Assembly (NCBI GenBank): GCA_934230325.1 | Contig: CAKQEP010000003.1 | Coordinates: forward strand, 71,219 to 135,218 | Length of the DNA: 64,000 nt | Source of the DNA: an uncultured Clostridia bacterium | Lineage (GTDB): Bacteria > Bacillota > Clostridia > Christensenellales > CAG-314 | Direction: 5' to 3' | In this document: piece by piece, positions 54,001 through 64,000 of the stretch | Layout: the number at the start of each line of letters is the position of its first letter | How positions within the stretch are numbered: the first letter of the stretch is position 1 | Translations under genes and position numbers: made by a program | The notes under the pieces: generated by a model | Told to the model about the DNA's origin: nothing | Databases searched by the model: none | What the model saw: only the letters and a program-made list of their open reading frames with translations

Positions 54001-54699
54001 TTATTCCGCCGTTTCGAGCGCGATTTCCATCATATCGGTAAAGCCTGTTTGCCTTTCCTGCGCAGGCAAAGACAACCCCTTTAACGGGCAATCGCTGACG
54101 GTACATATACACAACGCCTTTTTGCCGTGTTCCGCCGCAACGGCGTAAAGCGCGGCGCACTCCATTTCCACCGCCAAAACTCCCGTTTTTTGCCATTCCG
54201 CAGTGGTGTCGGAATAAAAAACGTCGGTGCTCAATATGTTGCCTACTCTCACTTTAAAGCCTTTTTTTAACGCGATTTGCTCGGCTTTTTTTATGGTTTC
54301 GTAGTCGCCTATGGGAGAGTATTGCCCCGCAAACCGATACTTTGACTGCAAAAAGTTGCTGTCGGTACACGCCGCCTGCGCTATTACTATGTCGCGAAGG
54401 TTTACGTCGTCGGCAATGCCGCCCGCGCTGCCCGCTCTGATAATAAGATTTACGTCGTAATACTCGTACAACTCGTGCGCGTAAATCGCTATGCTGGGCA
54501 TACCCATTCCGCTTGCCATGACCGATACTCTTTTGCCTCTAAAAAATCCCGTGTACCCCTGAACTCCTCTCACGTCGTTGACGAGTTTTGCGTCTTGGAG
54601 ATAGTTTTGAGCGATAAATTTTGCTCGTTTAGGGTCCCCCGGCATTATTACGGTACTTGCAAAATCGCCTTTTTTTGCTTGGTTGTGCGGTGTAGCCAT
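54001..54699 (-). CDS. deoD: purine-nucleoside phosphorylase, DeoD type
   Basis: A 232-aa hexameric NP-I phosphorylase. Start MATPHNQAKKGDFASTVIMPGDPKRAKFIA; phosphate and ribose pocket residues IIRAGSAGGI, LAVEMECAALY; catalytic Asp in CTVSDCPLKG, a loop that differs from the usual TVSDH. The GGGAGGGGA ribosome site overlaps the deoC stop. It releases purine bases and (deoxy)ribose-1-phosphate for DeoB. Confidence 0.95.
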   Translation of the reverse strand: MATPHNQAKKGDFASTVIMPGDPKRAKFIAQNYLQDAKLVNDVRGVQGYTGFFRGKRVSVMASGMGMPSIAIYAHELYEYYDVNLIIRAGSAGGIADDVNLRDIVIAQAACTDSNFLQSKYRFAGQYSPIGDYETIKKAEQIALKKGFKVRVGNILSTDVFYSDTTAEWQKTGVLAVEMECAALYAVAAEHGKKALCICTVSDCPLKGLSLPAQERQTGFTDMMEIALETAE

Positions 54700-54717
54700 A
54701 CTCTTTTTCCCCTCCCG

Positions 54718-55395
54718 TCAAATAATCATATCGGCGTTTTTTATCGCCTTTGCGGCGGCAACGACCTTGCTCGTGCCGAGCCTGTCGCAACCTGCTTCGA
54801 TAAATTCTTTCGCTTCCTTAAGACTTTTTATGCCGCCGGCGGCTTTTATCTTGACGCCGCCGCCGAGATACTCTTTAAACAACGCAATATCCTCTTTGGT
54901 TGCGCCCGCAGTGCTGAAACCCGTGCTTGTTTTGATATAGTCCGCGCCGCATTCCGTCACGATTTTGCACATACGTATCTTTTGTTCTCTGTCCAAAAGG
55001 CACGTTTCTATTATGACTTTGAGTACAAAACCACGCGTCGCTTCTCTTACCGACCTTATCTCTTCTTCCACGAGGTCGTACCTGCCCGATTTTAACAACG
55101 CGACGTTTATGACCATATCGATTTCTTCCGCGCCGTTGTCCAAAGCGTCGTACGCTTCAAACGTTTTTGACGCGCAAGTCGAGTATCCGTTGGGAAAACC
55201 TACGACGGTGCAAACTTTAACGCCGCTGTTTTCCAAAAAGTCTTTTGCGTCCGCGACAAAGCAAGGCGGAACGCACACGCTCGCCGTTTTAAATTCTATC
55301 GCCTCGTCGCATAATTGTTTTATTTTTTGGAGAGTGCAGTCGGGTTTTAACAACGTATGGTCGACCTTGCTCAAAATTTTTTGTAATTCCGTCAA
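54718..55395 (-). CDS. deoC: deoxyribose-phosphate aldolase
   Basis: A 225-aa class I aldolase that cleaves 2-deoxyribose-5-phosphate to glyceraldehyde-3-phosphate and acetaldehyde. Core motifs: KVDHTLLKPDC, VCVPPCFVADAKDFL, VCTVVGFPNGYSTCASKTFE, the Schiff-base lysine in LKVIIETCLL and the catalytic GADYIKTSTGFSTAGAT. I place the start at TTG 55395, eight bases after GGGAGG. A GTG three codons upstream touches the ribosome site. First gene of the deo unit. Confidence 0.93.
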   Translation of the reverse strand: MTELQKILSKVDHTLLKPDCTLQKIKQLCDEAIEFKTASVCVPPCFVADAKDFLENSGVKVCTVVGFPNGYSTCASKTFEAYDALDNGAEEIDMVINVALLKSGRYDLVEEEIRSVREATRGFVLKVIIETCLLDREQKIRMCKIVTECGADYIKTSTGFSTAGATKEDIALFKEYLGGGVKIKAAGGIKSLKEAKEFIEAGCDRLGTSKVVAAAKAIKNADMII

Positions 55396-55439
55396 AACAA
55401 ACACCTCCCGCCGTTTAGTCGTAATTTTAGTACGGATAA

Positions 55440-55468
55440 ATTATACCCCATATCAAAAAGTATGTCAA
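55440..55468 (-). promoter_or_regulatory. deo operon promoter
   Basis: Minus-strand consensus TTGACA (55463-55468), 17-base spacer, TATAAT (55440-55445), about 45 bases before deoC. No clear repressor operator was identified. Confidence 0.75.
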
Positions 55469-55518
55469 CAACGAAACGTCTTTTGTTTCTTTTGTCTCCA
55501 AAATTTGCAAAAAAAATA

Positions 55519-55547
55519 TTGCTATTAAATCGATATAGTGATATAAT
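55519..55547 (+). promoter_or_regulatory. promoter of the ydjI-like gene
   Basis: TTGCTA (55519-55524), 17-base spacer, TATAAT (55542-55547), about 35 bases before the ATG at 55583. Confidence 0.65.
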
Positions 55548-55582
55548 ATGACAAATAAGAACCTCAAGGAGATTTTTTTATT

Positions 55583-56650
55583 ATGAGTTTAAGAAGTCAA
55601 ATGTGGAAAGTCGTCGACTGGACCGACGATACCAACGACACTATAGTACACAAATTTACGATGCCGAGTCCCAAATGGGAGATAATGACGGGCAGCAAAC
55701 TCACCGTGAGAGAAAGTCAAGTCGCGATATTTGTCAACAAAGGTAAAATCGCAGATATCTTTACGCCCGGTCAGTACACGTTGTCCACAGGCAACCTGCC
55801 AATTCTTTCGGGAATGCGTTCCTTGTTGTATCAGGGTAGGGAAGTCGTAGTCAAAAGCGACGTATACTTTGTAAACACAAAGCAGTTTACAAACCAAAAA
55901 TGGGGCACGCAAAACCCTGTTATTATGCGCGACGCGGACTTTGGAATGGTACGCATAAAGGGATTTGGAACTTACGCCATGAAGGTAAGCGACCCGACCA
56001 AACTTCTCCAAGAGTTGTTTGGCACAAACAGCACCTTTACGACGGCGGATATTTCCGCGCACCTTAAAAGCCGCATAGTCAGCCAAATGTCCGACACCAT
56101 AGCAGAAAGCAAAATCAGCGTGCTGGATATGGCGGCAAATCTGGAAGAATTCAGCGAACTCGTCCGCAAGAGCGTGACGGAAAAATTTGAAGAGTTGGGC
56201 ATCACCGTCACTTCTTTTGTCATAGAAAACATTTCTTTGCCGGAAGCGGTAGAAAAAGCCCTTGACGAACGCACTCAACTCGGCATTTTGGGCGACAAAA
56301 TGGGCACTTATACCCAAAAGAAAGCCGCAGACGCTCTCGGTGACGCCGCCAAAAATCAAGGCTCTATGGGCGCCTTTATGGGCATCGGTTTGGGGCAGGC
56401 TTTCGGAAGCGCAAACGCTCAGACCTTTGGCAACATCGGCAACGCAAAGGACGCAGAACCCAAACAACAAAGCGGCGGCGCGGCAAAGCGTTTTTGTACG
56501 GAATGCGGCGCGCAACTGTCCGCGAATGCAAAATTCTGTCCCGAATGCGGCGCAAAACAACAAGCGGCGGACAACAAATGTCCCGAGTGCGGGGCAGAAG
56601 TCACGGCAGGCAAAAAGTTCTGTCACAACTGCGGAGCAAAATTAAAGTAA
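55583..56650 (+). CDS. ydjI: SPFH-domain protein with C-terminal zinc ribbons (YdjI-like)
   Basis: A 355-aa protein. Residues about 25-260 are a virion-core/SPFH-like domain (GSKLTVRESQVAIFVNKGKI, FTPGQYTLSTGNLP, FVIENISLPEAVEKALDER), followed by a Gly/Ala-rich linker and two zinc ribbons (CTECG/CPECG near 300-320 and CPECG/CHNCG near 332-350). B. subtilis YdjI, encoded with PspA, YdjG and YdjH, is part of a membrane stress complex. The ydjG-like gene follows nine bases later, supporting the call. No signal or membrane segment is visible. AAGGAG lies before the ATG. Confidence 0.82.
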   Translation: MSLRSQMWKVVDWTDDTNDTIVHKFTMPSPKWEIMTGSKLTVRESQVAIFVNKGKIADIFTPGQYTLSTGNLPILSGMRSLLYQGREVVVKSDVYFVNTKQFTNQKWGTQNPVIMRDADFGMVRIKGFGTYAMKVSDPTKLLQELFGTNSTFTTADISAHLKSRIVSQMSDTIAESKISVLDMAANLEEFSELVRKSVTEKFEELGITVTSFVIENISLPEAVEKALDERTQLGILGDKMGTYTQKKAADALGDAAKNQGSMGAFMGIGLGQAFGSANAQTFGNIGNAKDAEPKQQSGGAAKRFCTECGAQLSANAKFCPECGAKQQAADNKCPECGAEVTAGKKFCHNCGAKLK

Positions 56651-56659
56651 TCGACGGTT

Positions 56660-57754
56660 ATGGAGCAACAAGAGATTTTTGACAACGATTCCGTCAAAAA
56701 AAATATAGAACAATACAAATGCAAGGGTTGCGGCGCAAATATGCATTATGACCCAAAAACCCGCAAACTGCTGTGTTCTCACTGCGGGAGTACGGAAGAT
56801 ATCGTCTTTGACAACGCCGTGACGGAAAGAGATTTTTGCGAGTTGGAAGCGCACAAGTTTAAGCGCGACGACAAAGTTAAGGTCGTCACCTGCAAAAACT
56901 GCGGCGCGACGGAAATTCTCAAAAACGACGAAGTCGCCACAAAATGCCCTTTTTGCGATTCTCCCCTCGTCGTCGAAACGGAAGAACTCGACAGCGTTAA
57001 GCCCGACAGTATGATTCCTTTTTTGATTGACAAAAAAACCGCAAAACAAAAGTGCGATAAGTGGCTCAAAAAAAGATGGTTTGCGGCGTCAAAGTTTAAA
57101 AAAGAACTGCGACTGCACTCGCCGGACGGCGTGTATTACCCCATTTGGACCTTTGACAGCGACACCGAAACTTCTTACGTCGGGCGGCTCGGACAGACTT
57201 ATACCACCACTCGCCGCGACAAAAAAGGCAACATCCATACCGAAACGCACGTGAGATGGTTTAACGTCAGCGGAAAACGTCAAAACTATTTTGACGATAT
57301 AGTGATAAACGCCAGCGCCTTTATCGACGGAAAAACCATACAAAAACTTCAGCCTTTTCCTCAGGCCAACTACGTGGTGTACAATACGCAGTACCTTGCG
57401 GGATACCTTGCTAATCACTACACGGTAGACCCCTTTACGGCGTTTGGCATTGCGGAAGACAGAATGAAGGAAACGATAAAAAAGCAAATTATTTCTTCTT
57501 ACAACGCGGACAGAGTGGATTATCTCAACATGTCGCTCCACCACAAAACAAAGTCCTTCAAATCGATGTTTGTCCCCGTATATATGACGGGCGCAAAGTT
57601 TAAGGATAAACTTTACAAACAGTTTATCAACGGCGCAACGGGCAAAATAACGGGAAAATATCCCAAATCGGTATTCAAAATCATTCTGATGGTGATTTTG
57701 GGGCTTGCCGCCGTCGCAGGACTTTGCTATCTGTACTACAAGTATATGTCGTAG
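56660..57754 (+). CDS. ydjG: zinc-ribbon membrane protein (YdjG-like)
   Basis: A 364-aa protein. Two N-terminal zinc ribbons (CKGCG ... CSHCG at about 21-43; CKNCG ... CPFCD at about 78-99) precede a large domain with KKRWFAASKFKKELRLHSPDGVYYPIWTFD and VVYNTQYLAGYLA. A C-terminal membrane helix follows (about 340-358, FKIILMVILGLAAVAGLCYLY). Resembles B. subtilis YdjG, a TFIIB-type zinc-ribbon protein that docks cytoplasmic partners at the membrane. The ydjH and pspA genes are missing here. Confidence 0.78.
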   Translation: MEQQEIFDNDSVKKNIEQYKCKGCGANMHYDPKTRKLLCSHCGSTEDIVFDNAVTERDFCELEAHKFKRDDKVKVVTCKNCGATEILKNDEVATKCPFCDSPLVVETEELDSVKPDSMIPFLIDKKTAKQKCDKWLKKRWFAASKFKKELRLHSPDGVYYPIWTFDSDTETSYVGRLGQTYTTTRRDKKGNIHTETHVRWFNVSGKRQNYFDDIVINASAFIDGKTIQKLQPFPQANYVVYNTQYLAGYLANHYTVDPFTAFGIAEDRMKETIKKQIISSYNADRVDYLNMSLHHKTKSFKSMFVPVYMTGAKFKDKLYKQFINGATGKITGKYPKSVFKIILMVILGLAAVAGLCYLYYKYMS

Positions 57755-57831
57755 TACGACGCGACCGCTATCCCCCGCCCTCCCGCAAAAAAACCAAAAC
57801 AAAAAAAATATAATCTAAAGGAGATTTTTTT

Positions 57832-58026
57832 ATGATAACCAAAGACATGACCATTATGCAAGTATTACAAACCAACCGCAACACGGCAAACGTATTTGCA
57901 GCGTACAATATGGGTTGCATCGGTTGCCTTGCCGCGCACGGAGAAACGGTAGAACAAGCCGCAATTCATCACGGCATCGACGTTGACGAAATGATAGAAA
58001 AACTCAACGAAGTCTGCAAAGGCTAA
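57832..58026 (+). CDS. DUF1858 domain protein
   Basis: A 64-aa protein of the DUF1858/hybrid-cluster-associated disulfide type: MITKDMTIMQVLQTNRNTAN, VFAAYNMGCIGCLAAHGETV, then EMIEKLNEV. The CxxC in MGCIGC is the presumed redox or ligand site. Such domains also occur fused to hybrid cluster protein reductases. AAAGGAGA lies seven bases upstream. It is independent of, but near, the oxygen-stress genes at 62 kb. Confidence 0.88.
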   Translation: MITKDMTIMQVLQTNRNTANVFAAYNMGCIGCLAAHGETVEQAAIHHGIDVDEMIEKLNEVCKG

Positions 58027-58063
58027 AAAATCTATCTTGCAAAATCCGCAAATACGGTACTAC

Positions 58064-58100
58064 TCAAAAGTCTTTCGACCAGACTCGGAAGACTTTTTTC
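58064..58100 (+). terminator. terminator after the DUF1858 gene
   Basis: AAAAGTCTTTCGA (58066-58078) pairs with TCGGAAGACTTTT (58085-58097), one mismatch, followed by T residues. Confidence 0.8.
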
Positions 58101-58105
58101 GTTAA

Positions 58106-58147
58106 ACAAAAAACCACGCCCGAGAGTTAACTCGGGCGTGGTTTTGA
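58106..58147 (-). terminator. strong terminator of the collagen-like gene
   Basis: A 15-bp perfect stem (58110-58124 and 58131-58145; core CCACGCCCGAG). On the minus strand it ends in TTTTTTG. It lies 87 bases downstream of the collagen-like lipoprotein gene. Nothing else is seen between 58147 and 58232. Confidence 0.8.
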
Positions 58148-58232
58148 AACAAAAGACTAAAACTTAAAACAACTTGTATAGGAGATTGATGTCTAAGTTT
58201 ACATTTGTATCTTTAGTTTAGGGTAAACTGTT

Positions 58233-61277
<3,045 letters not shown>

Positions 61278-61420
61278 TTAGTTTAGGTTTGTATTGTTGT
61301 TTTTGAGTTGTTTAAACTATCATCGAAATCTTTTTTTCACCCTTTTAAAGCACCTCCCCAAAACTTTTCCGTCCAAAAAGAGCCGTTAAAGCCCTATGAC
61401 GGTCTATTTACTTAAATAGT

Positions 61421-61473
61421 TTAACTCAATTGAGTTAACTTGTCAACCATTTTGAGTTAAGTTTTTGAGTTAA
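61421..61473. promoter_or_regulatory. operator cluster TTAACTCAA/TTGAGTTAA
   Basis: A perfect 18-bp palindrome TTAACTCAATTGAGTTAA (61421-61438) is followed by two more direct half-sites TTGAGTTAA at 61452-61460 and 61465-61473, spaced 13 bp. They sit in the divergent gap between the collagen-like gene and the XRE gene, just upstream of the latter. Two further half-sites (61855-61863 and 61886-61894) lie just past the regulator. The likely binder is the XRE protein itself, giving autoregulation and control of the surface protein. Confidence 0.65.
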
Positions 61474-61506
61474 TTTTATTGTAAAATAATCTGAGAGGAA
61501 AAAAAT

Positions 61507-61818
61507 ATGGACATTCTCGACAGAATCGACCACTTTCGCAAACAATGCGGCTGGTCCATAAACAATCTCGCTATGGAAGCGGGACTTACTCAGTCAACCC
61601 TAAACAACCTGTATACTCGCAAAGCAGAACCAAAAATATCTACGTTGAGAGCAATTTGCAACGCTCTCGGCATTTCTCTTGCCGAGTTTTTCAGCGAAGA
61701 TTACCCTCCAAACGACGAATCTATCACCCTCGAAGATTTGGAAATACTAAAAAACATCTCTCATCTCAGCCAAAAACAAAAGCAAGCGTTGCTTTTTTTG
61801 TTACGCTCGCTCAAATAA
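61507..61818 (+). CDS. XRE-family regulator divergent from the collagen-like gene
   Basis: A 103-aa protein with an N-terminal HTH (about 5-62: FRKQCGWSINNLAMEAGLTQ, STLNNLYTRKAEPKISTLRA, ICNALGISLAEFF) and a C-terminal helix LSQKQKQALLFLLRSLK. GAGAGGAAAAAA precedes the ATG. The palindrome cluster upstream suggests autoregulation. Related in layout to the regulator at 459. Confidence 0.88.
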   Translation: MDILDRIDHFRKQCGWSINNLAMEAGLTQSTLNNLYTRKAEPKISTLRAICNALGISLAEFFSEDYPPNDESITLEDLEILKNISHLSQKQKQALLFLLRSLK

Positions 61819-61839
61819 GGCTGTTTTTTTGCACCTCTC

Positions 61840-61886
61840 AAAAGGACTTGCGCGTTAACTCATTTGGCGTAAAGTCCTTTTTATTT
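61840..61886 (+). terminator. terminator after the XRE gene
   Basis: AAAGGACTT (61842-61850) pairs with AAGTCCTTT (61872-61880), followed by TTATTTT. The loop contains an operator-like TTAACTCAT. The rest of 61819-62115 is T-rich low-complexity sequence with no gene seen. Confidence 0.65.
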
Positions 61887-62115
61887 TGAGTTAACTTTTG
61901 TTTTTGCGCCCCCATACAAAATCTTTTTTGACTTTCTTTTGTTATTTTTTGACTTCCTGTTATTTTTTTTGCTTGCTCGTTGCCGTTTTTGTCTTGTTTC
62001 TTGCTTTTTTCTTGTTCCTTGCCGTCCAAACAACCTTGTAATATATATACCGACAAAAGGATTGACTTTGTAGGCAAGTCGCGATAAAAAAATTTATTTT
62101 TTTGATTAAAATCGC

Positions 62116-62176
62116 TTGACAATAAAAACTGCGGCGATTATAATAGTGGTATAAATAGTAACAATTATCATTATTG
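62116..62176 (+). promoter_or_regulatory. perR promoter with PerR/Fur-like operator
   Basis: A perfect-consensus promoter TTGACA (62116-62121), 17 bases, TATAAT (62139-62144). Downstream, CAATTATCATTATTG (62162-62176) is a 7-1-7 near-palindrome of Fur/PerR type, lying between the start point and the ATG at 62184, as expected for autorepression. Confidence 0.6.
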
Positions 62177-62183
62177 ATTGAAT

Positions 62184-62561
62184 ATGAGAAACACAAATCA
62201 GAAAAACGCCATATTGCAGGTTTTAAAAAACTGTTGCGACCACCCGACGGCAGAAGTCGTTTACGAGCGGGTGCGGCAAGATATGCCCAACGTGAGTTTG
62301 GGTACGATTTATCGAAATTTGCGACAGTTTGCGGAGGAGGGCAAGGTGCTTACTCTGGAAACCACCGACAAAAAAATTCATTACGACGGACGAGTTGCAG
62401 CGCACTCTCACTTTTTGTGCAGGCAATGCGGCAAAATTATCGACGTATTCGAGCAATCGGGCGTTCCTGATTGTCTTAAAACGCAGGGCGTTGCGGTAGA
62501 CGAGCAAAAAACAATTTATTACGGGTTGTGCGACGCGTGCAATGCCGCAAAAACTCGCTGA
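62184..62561 (+). CDS. perR: Fur-family regulator, PerR-like
   Basis: A 125-aa Fur-family repressor. Winged helix at about 5-75 ([44 protein letters not shown]). Regulatory metal residues in [20 protein letters not shown] (His/Asp cluster) and a second zinc pair in [11 protein letters not shown] make two CxxC motifs for structural zinc. PerR is favoured over Fur because the next genes are rubrerythrin and rubredoxin. The ATG at 62184 was chosen; a TTG two codons upstream is possible. No obvious ribosome site, a weak GATTGA only. Confidence 0.85.
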   Translation: MRNTNQKNAILQVLKNCCDHPTAEVVYERVRQDMPNVSLGTIYRNLRQFAEEGKVLTLETTDKKIHYDGRVAAHSHFLCRQCGKIIDVFEQSGVPDCLKTQGVAVDEQKTIYYGLCDACNAAKTR

Positions 62562-62653
62562 CGTATATGCGTTTTAGCGACAAAATCGGTTTTTCCCGCT
62601 TTGTAACGGCGGCAAAAATAAAAAATCAAAACCAACCAAAAGGAGATAAAACT

Positions 62654-63199
62654 ATGAAAAAATTTGTATGCACTATTTGCGGTTATGTTCACGAAGGCGA
62701 TTCCGCTCCCCAAAAATGCCCCCTTTGCGGCGCCCCCGCAAGCAAGTTTGTCGAGCAAAAAGACGATATGACTTGGGCGGCAGAACACGTCGTCGGCGTT
62801 GCCAAAGGCGTTGACCCCGAAATTGTCGAAGGTCTTAAACTCAACTTTGAAGGCGAATGTTCCGAAGTCGGTATGTACCTCGCTATGGCAAGAGTCGCGC
62901 ACAGAGAAGGTTATCCCGAAATCGGCTTGTATTACGAAAAAGCTGCTTGGGAAGAAGCCGAACACGCCGCAAAGTTTGCCGAGTTGCTCGGAGAAGTCGT
63001 GACCGACAGCACCAAAAAGAACCTCGAAATGCGCGTAGAAGCGGAAAACGGCGCAACTATGGGCAAAACAAAACTTGCCAAAAGAGCAAAAGAACTCAAC
63101 CTTGACGCAATTCACGATACCGTACACGAAATGGCGCGCGACGAAGCCCGTCACGGCAAAGCGTTTTTAGGTTTGCTCAACAGATACTTTAAGAAATAA
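62654..63199 (+). CDS. rbr: reverse rubrerythrin
   Basis: A 181-aa peroxide/oxygen reductase with the rubredoxin-like FeS4 domain first (about 1-35: [23 protein letters not shown]) and the four-helix diiron domain second ([60 protein letters not shown]). This order defines reverse rubrerythrins of Clostridium, which reduce peroxide and oxygen with electrons from NADH via rubredoxin. AAAAGGAGAT precedes the ATG. The rubredoxin gene follows 12 bases later. Confidence 0.95.
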   Translation: MKKFVCTICGYVHEGDSAPQKCPLCGAPASKFVEQKDDMTWAAEHVVGVAKGVDPEIVEGLKLNFEGECSEVGMYLAMARVAHREGYPEIGLYYEKAAWEEAEHAAKFAELLGEVVTDSTKKNLEMRVEAENGATMGKTKLAKRAKELNLDAIHDTVHEMARDEARHGKAFLGLLNRYFKK

Positions 63200-63211
63200 G
63201 GAGAACAGGTT

Positions 63212-63346
63212 ATGAAGTACGTTTGCAACGTTTGCGGTTGGGTTTATGACGAAGACGAGCGTGGCGTAAAATGGGAAAAACTGCCCGAAGATTTCACTTG
63301 TGAACTCTGCGGAGTAGGAAAAGAAGACTTTTCTCCCCAAGAATAA
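63212..63346 (+). CDS. rd: short rubredoxin
   Basis: A 44-aa FeS4 electron carrier: MKYVCNVCGWVYDEDERGVK ... FTCELCGVGKEDFSPQE. Two CxxCG knuckles are present. The loop between them is about ten residues shorter than in standard 52-54-aa rubredoxins, as in the known 45-aa Desulfovibrio form. AAGGAGAACAGGTT precedes the ATG. Its partner is surely the reverse rubrerythrin immediately upstream. Confidence 0.94.
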   Translation: MKYVCNVCGWVYDEDERGVKWEKLPEDFTCELCGVGKEDFSPQE

Positions 63347-63445
63347 TTGTCGCGGCTTTAAAAAAACGACGATTTTGTAGCGGCGTTTAAAAAATCAAAC
63401 CAAACCAAAATAAATCAAAATAAACCAAATCATATCCCAAAAAAA

Positions 63446-63485
63446 CCAAAAAGCAGAGATTTGTTTAAAATCTTTGCTTTTTTTA
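63446..63485 (+). terminator. terminator of the perR-rbr-rd unit
   Basis: AAAGCAGAGATTT (63450-63462) pairs with AAATCTTTGCTTT (63468-63480), with one G-U pair, followed by a T-run. The 63350-63445 stretch before it is AC-rich low complexity (CCAAA/ATAAA repeats). Confidence 0.85.
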
Positions 63486-63579
63486 CGGCAAAAACCGGCA
63501 TATTTGTATTGATTACGGTTGTATATCGCCTTTATTTGTATAAATCTATTGACTTTTTTGCATAAATGAGATAAAATTA

Positions 63580-63765
63580 AAATGCGCCACAATTGAATAA
63601 TTTATGTGGCAAAAAGTATATCTTCGGTAGAAGTGTACCGTTTTTCGCATTACATAAATCTTTTTGTTGCATAGATTAAAGTAAATTGTATCGCAGACAA
63701 GCGAGAATGGGCATTTTTGCAGTACCGCTCTCGCTTGGGGGCGGTATTTTTTTATGTCAAAGGAG
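63580..63765 (+). promoter_or_regulatory. structured leader with terminator, candidate attenuator or riboswitch
   Basis: Between the rubredoxin terminator and the next lipoprotein gene lie successive hairpins: GCCACA/TGTGGC (about 63583-63609), CTTCGGTAGAAG, and a CGGTA/TACCG option. Then AAGCGAGA (about 63699) can pair with TCTCGCTT (about 63730). The alternative pairing TACCGC with GCGGTA ahead of seven T forms an intrinsic terminator just before the ribosome site AAAGGAG. The two final pairings are mutually exclusive, the mark of an attenuator. I do not recognise a named class. A promoter is expected around 63540-63575 (TTGACT ... TAAAAT, 18 bases apart). Confidence 0.5.
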
Positions 63766-63770
63766 TTATT

Positions 63771-64000
63771 ATGAAAAAGATTCGCGTAGTTTTGTTATCT
63801 GTACTTTTCCTCTGTTGCGTAGCGATAGGCTTGACCGGCTGCAAAACCGATACGCATACTCACGCCTTTAACAAACAGGTTGTCACGGACGCTTATAAAG
63901 CAGCCGAAGCAACTTGTACCGAGAAAGCAAAGTATTATTACTCTTGCGAATGCGGAGAAAAAGGCACCGAAACCTTTAAAGTCGGTGAGCCGCTCGGTCA
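63771..64000 (+). CDS. lipoprotein with CxxC module, cut by window end
   Basis: The 5' part (76 codons) of a lipoprotein gene that runs off the window. Signal peptide with lipobox GLTGC (Cys 24), then HTHAFNKQVVTDAYKAAEAT and a module CTEKAKYYYSCECGEKGTET. That module is the widespread Clostridia surface repeat seen in a diverged form in the collagen-like protein at 58233. AAAGGAG lies before the ATG. Function unknown; probably a surface protein with repeated modules beyond the edge. Confidence 0.85.
   Translation, partial: MKKIRVVLLSVLFLCCVAIGLTGCKTDTHTHAFNKQVVTDAYKAAEATCTEKAKYYYSCECGEKGTETFKVGEPLG

Noticed and set aside
61838..62122. 94-codon minus-strand frame between the XRE and perR genes
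   Set aside because: Lys/Gln low-complexity translation of T-rich DNA; overlaps the XRE terminator and the perR promoter.

Overview
The window reads as one contiguous chromosomal segment of an anaerobic, endospore-forming Clostridia-type bacterium (Bacillota), probably an uncultured gut lineage. The signs are: sporulation and germination genes (spoIIR, sleB, ypeB, a SipL-like coat/cortex protein, sigH); Firmicutes-style synteny (veg near ispE; mrnC-rlmB-sigH; dnaX-ebfC-recR; rpoB-rpoC-L7Ae-rpsL-rpsG-fusA-tuf); strong AGGAGG-type ribosome binding sites; sigma-A promoters; and a PerR/reverse rubrerythrin/rubredoxin oxygen-defence set. No prophage, transposase, CRISPR array, rRNA or tRNA was seen. 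Coding regions have moderate GC and intergenic regions are very AT-rich.

Layout. 0.5-2.3 kb: an XRE regulator and a methionine gamma-lyase. 2.5-8.4 kb (minus): ypeB, sleB, spoIIR, ispE, sipL and veg. 8.4-12.2 kb: an ArsR regulator divergent from a small membrane peptide, then a tightly overlapping unit trpS-DUF5685-J-like protein with a cysteine-rich tail-membrane protein. 12.4-19.2 kb (minus): a complete phosphate regulon pstS-pstCA-pstB-phoU-phoB-phoR. PstS has a permuted domain order, PstC and PstA are fused, and an array of 11-bp-spaced Pho boxes lies upstream. 19.7-32.1 kb (minus): rpoB, rpoC and the str operon ending in tuf. 32.4-37.1 kb (plus): rqcP, a fused ispDF, mscS, and a coupled 796-aa membrane-anchored exported protein of unknown function. 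37.2-41.6 kb (minus): mrnC, rlmB, sigH, dnaX, ebfC and recR. 41.8-49.8 kb: a giant 2,648-aa BspA-type leucine-rich-repeat lipoprotein. 51-55.4 kb: the deoxynucleoside salvage set deoC-deoD-deoB-cdd-pdp. 55.6-58.0 kb (plus): a YdjI-like SPFH zinc-ribbon protein, a YdjG-like zinc-ribbon membrane protein and a DUF1858 protein. 58.2-61.8 kb: a collagen-like lipoprotein divergent from an XRE regulator, with conspicuous TTAACTCAA-type operators. 62.2-63.3 kb: perR-like, reverse rubrerythrin and a 44-aa rubredoxin. The window ends inside another lipoprotein gene preceded by a structured, terminator-bearing leader.

Points worth attention: the trpS-coupled DUF5685/J-like/Cys-rich module; the mscS-coupled exported membrane protein; a structured RNA between rpsL and rpsG; several promoters that place the start codon at or next to +1 (leaderless candidates rqcP, mrnC, ispE); a family of long imperfect inverted repeats near 19.4 and 50.1 kb; and the attenuator-like leader at 63.6 kb. 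All functional calls are from reading sequence against remembered families; no search was run.
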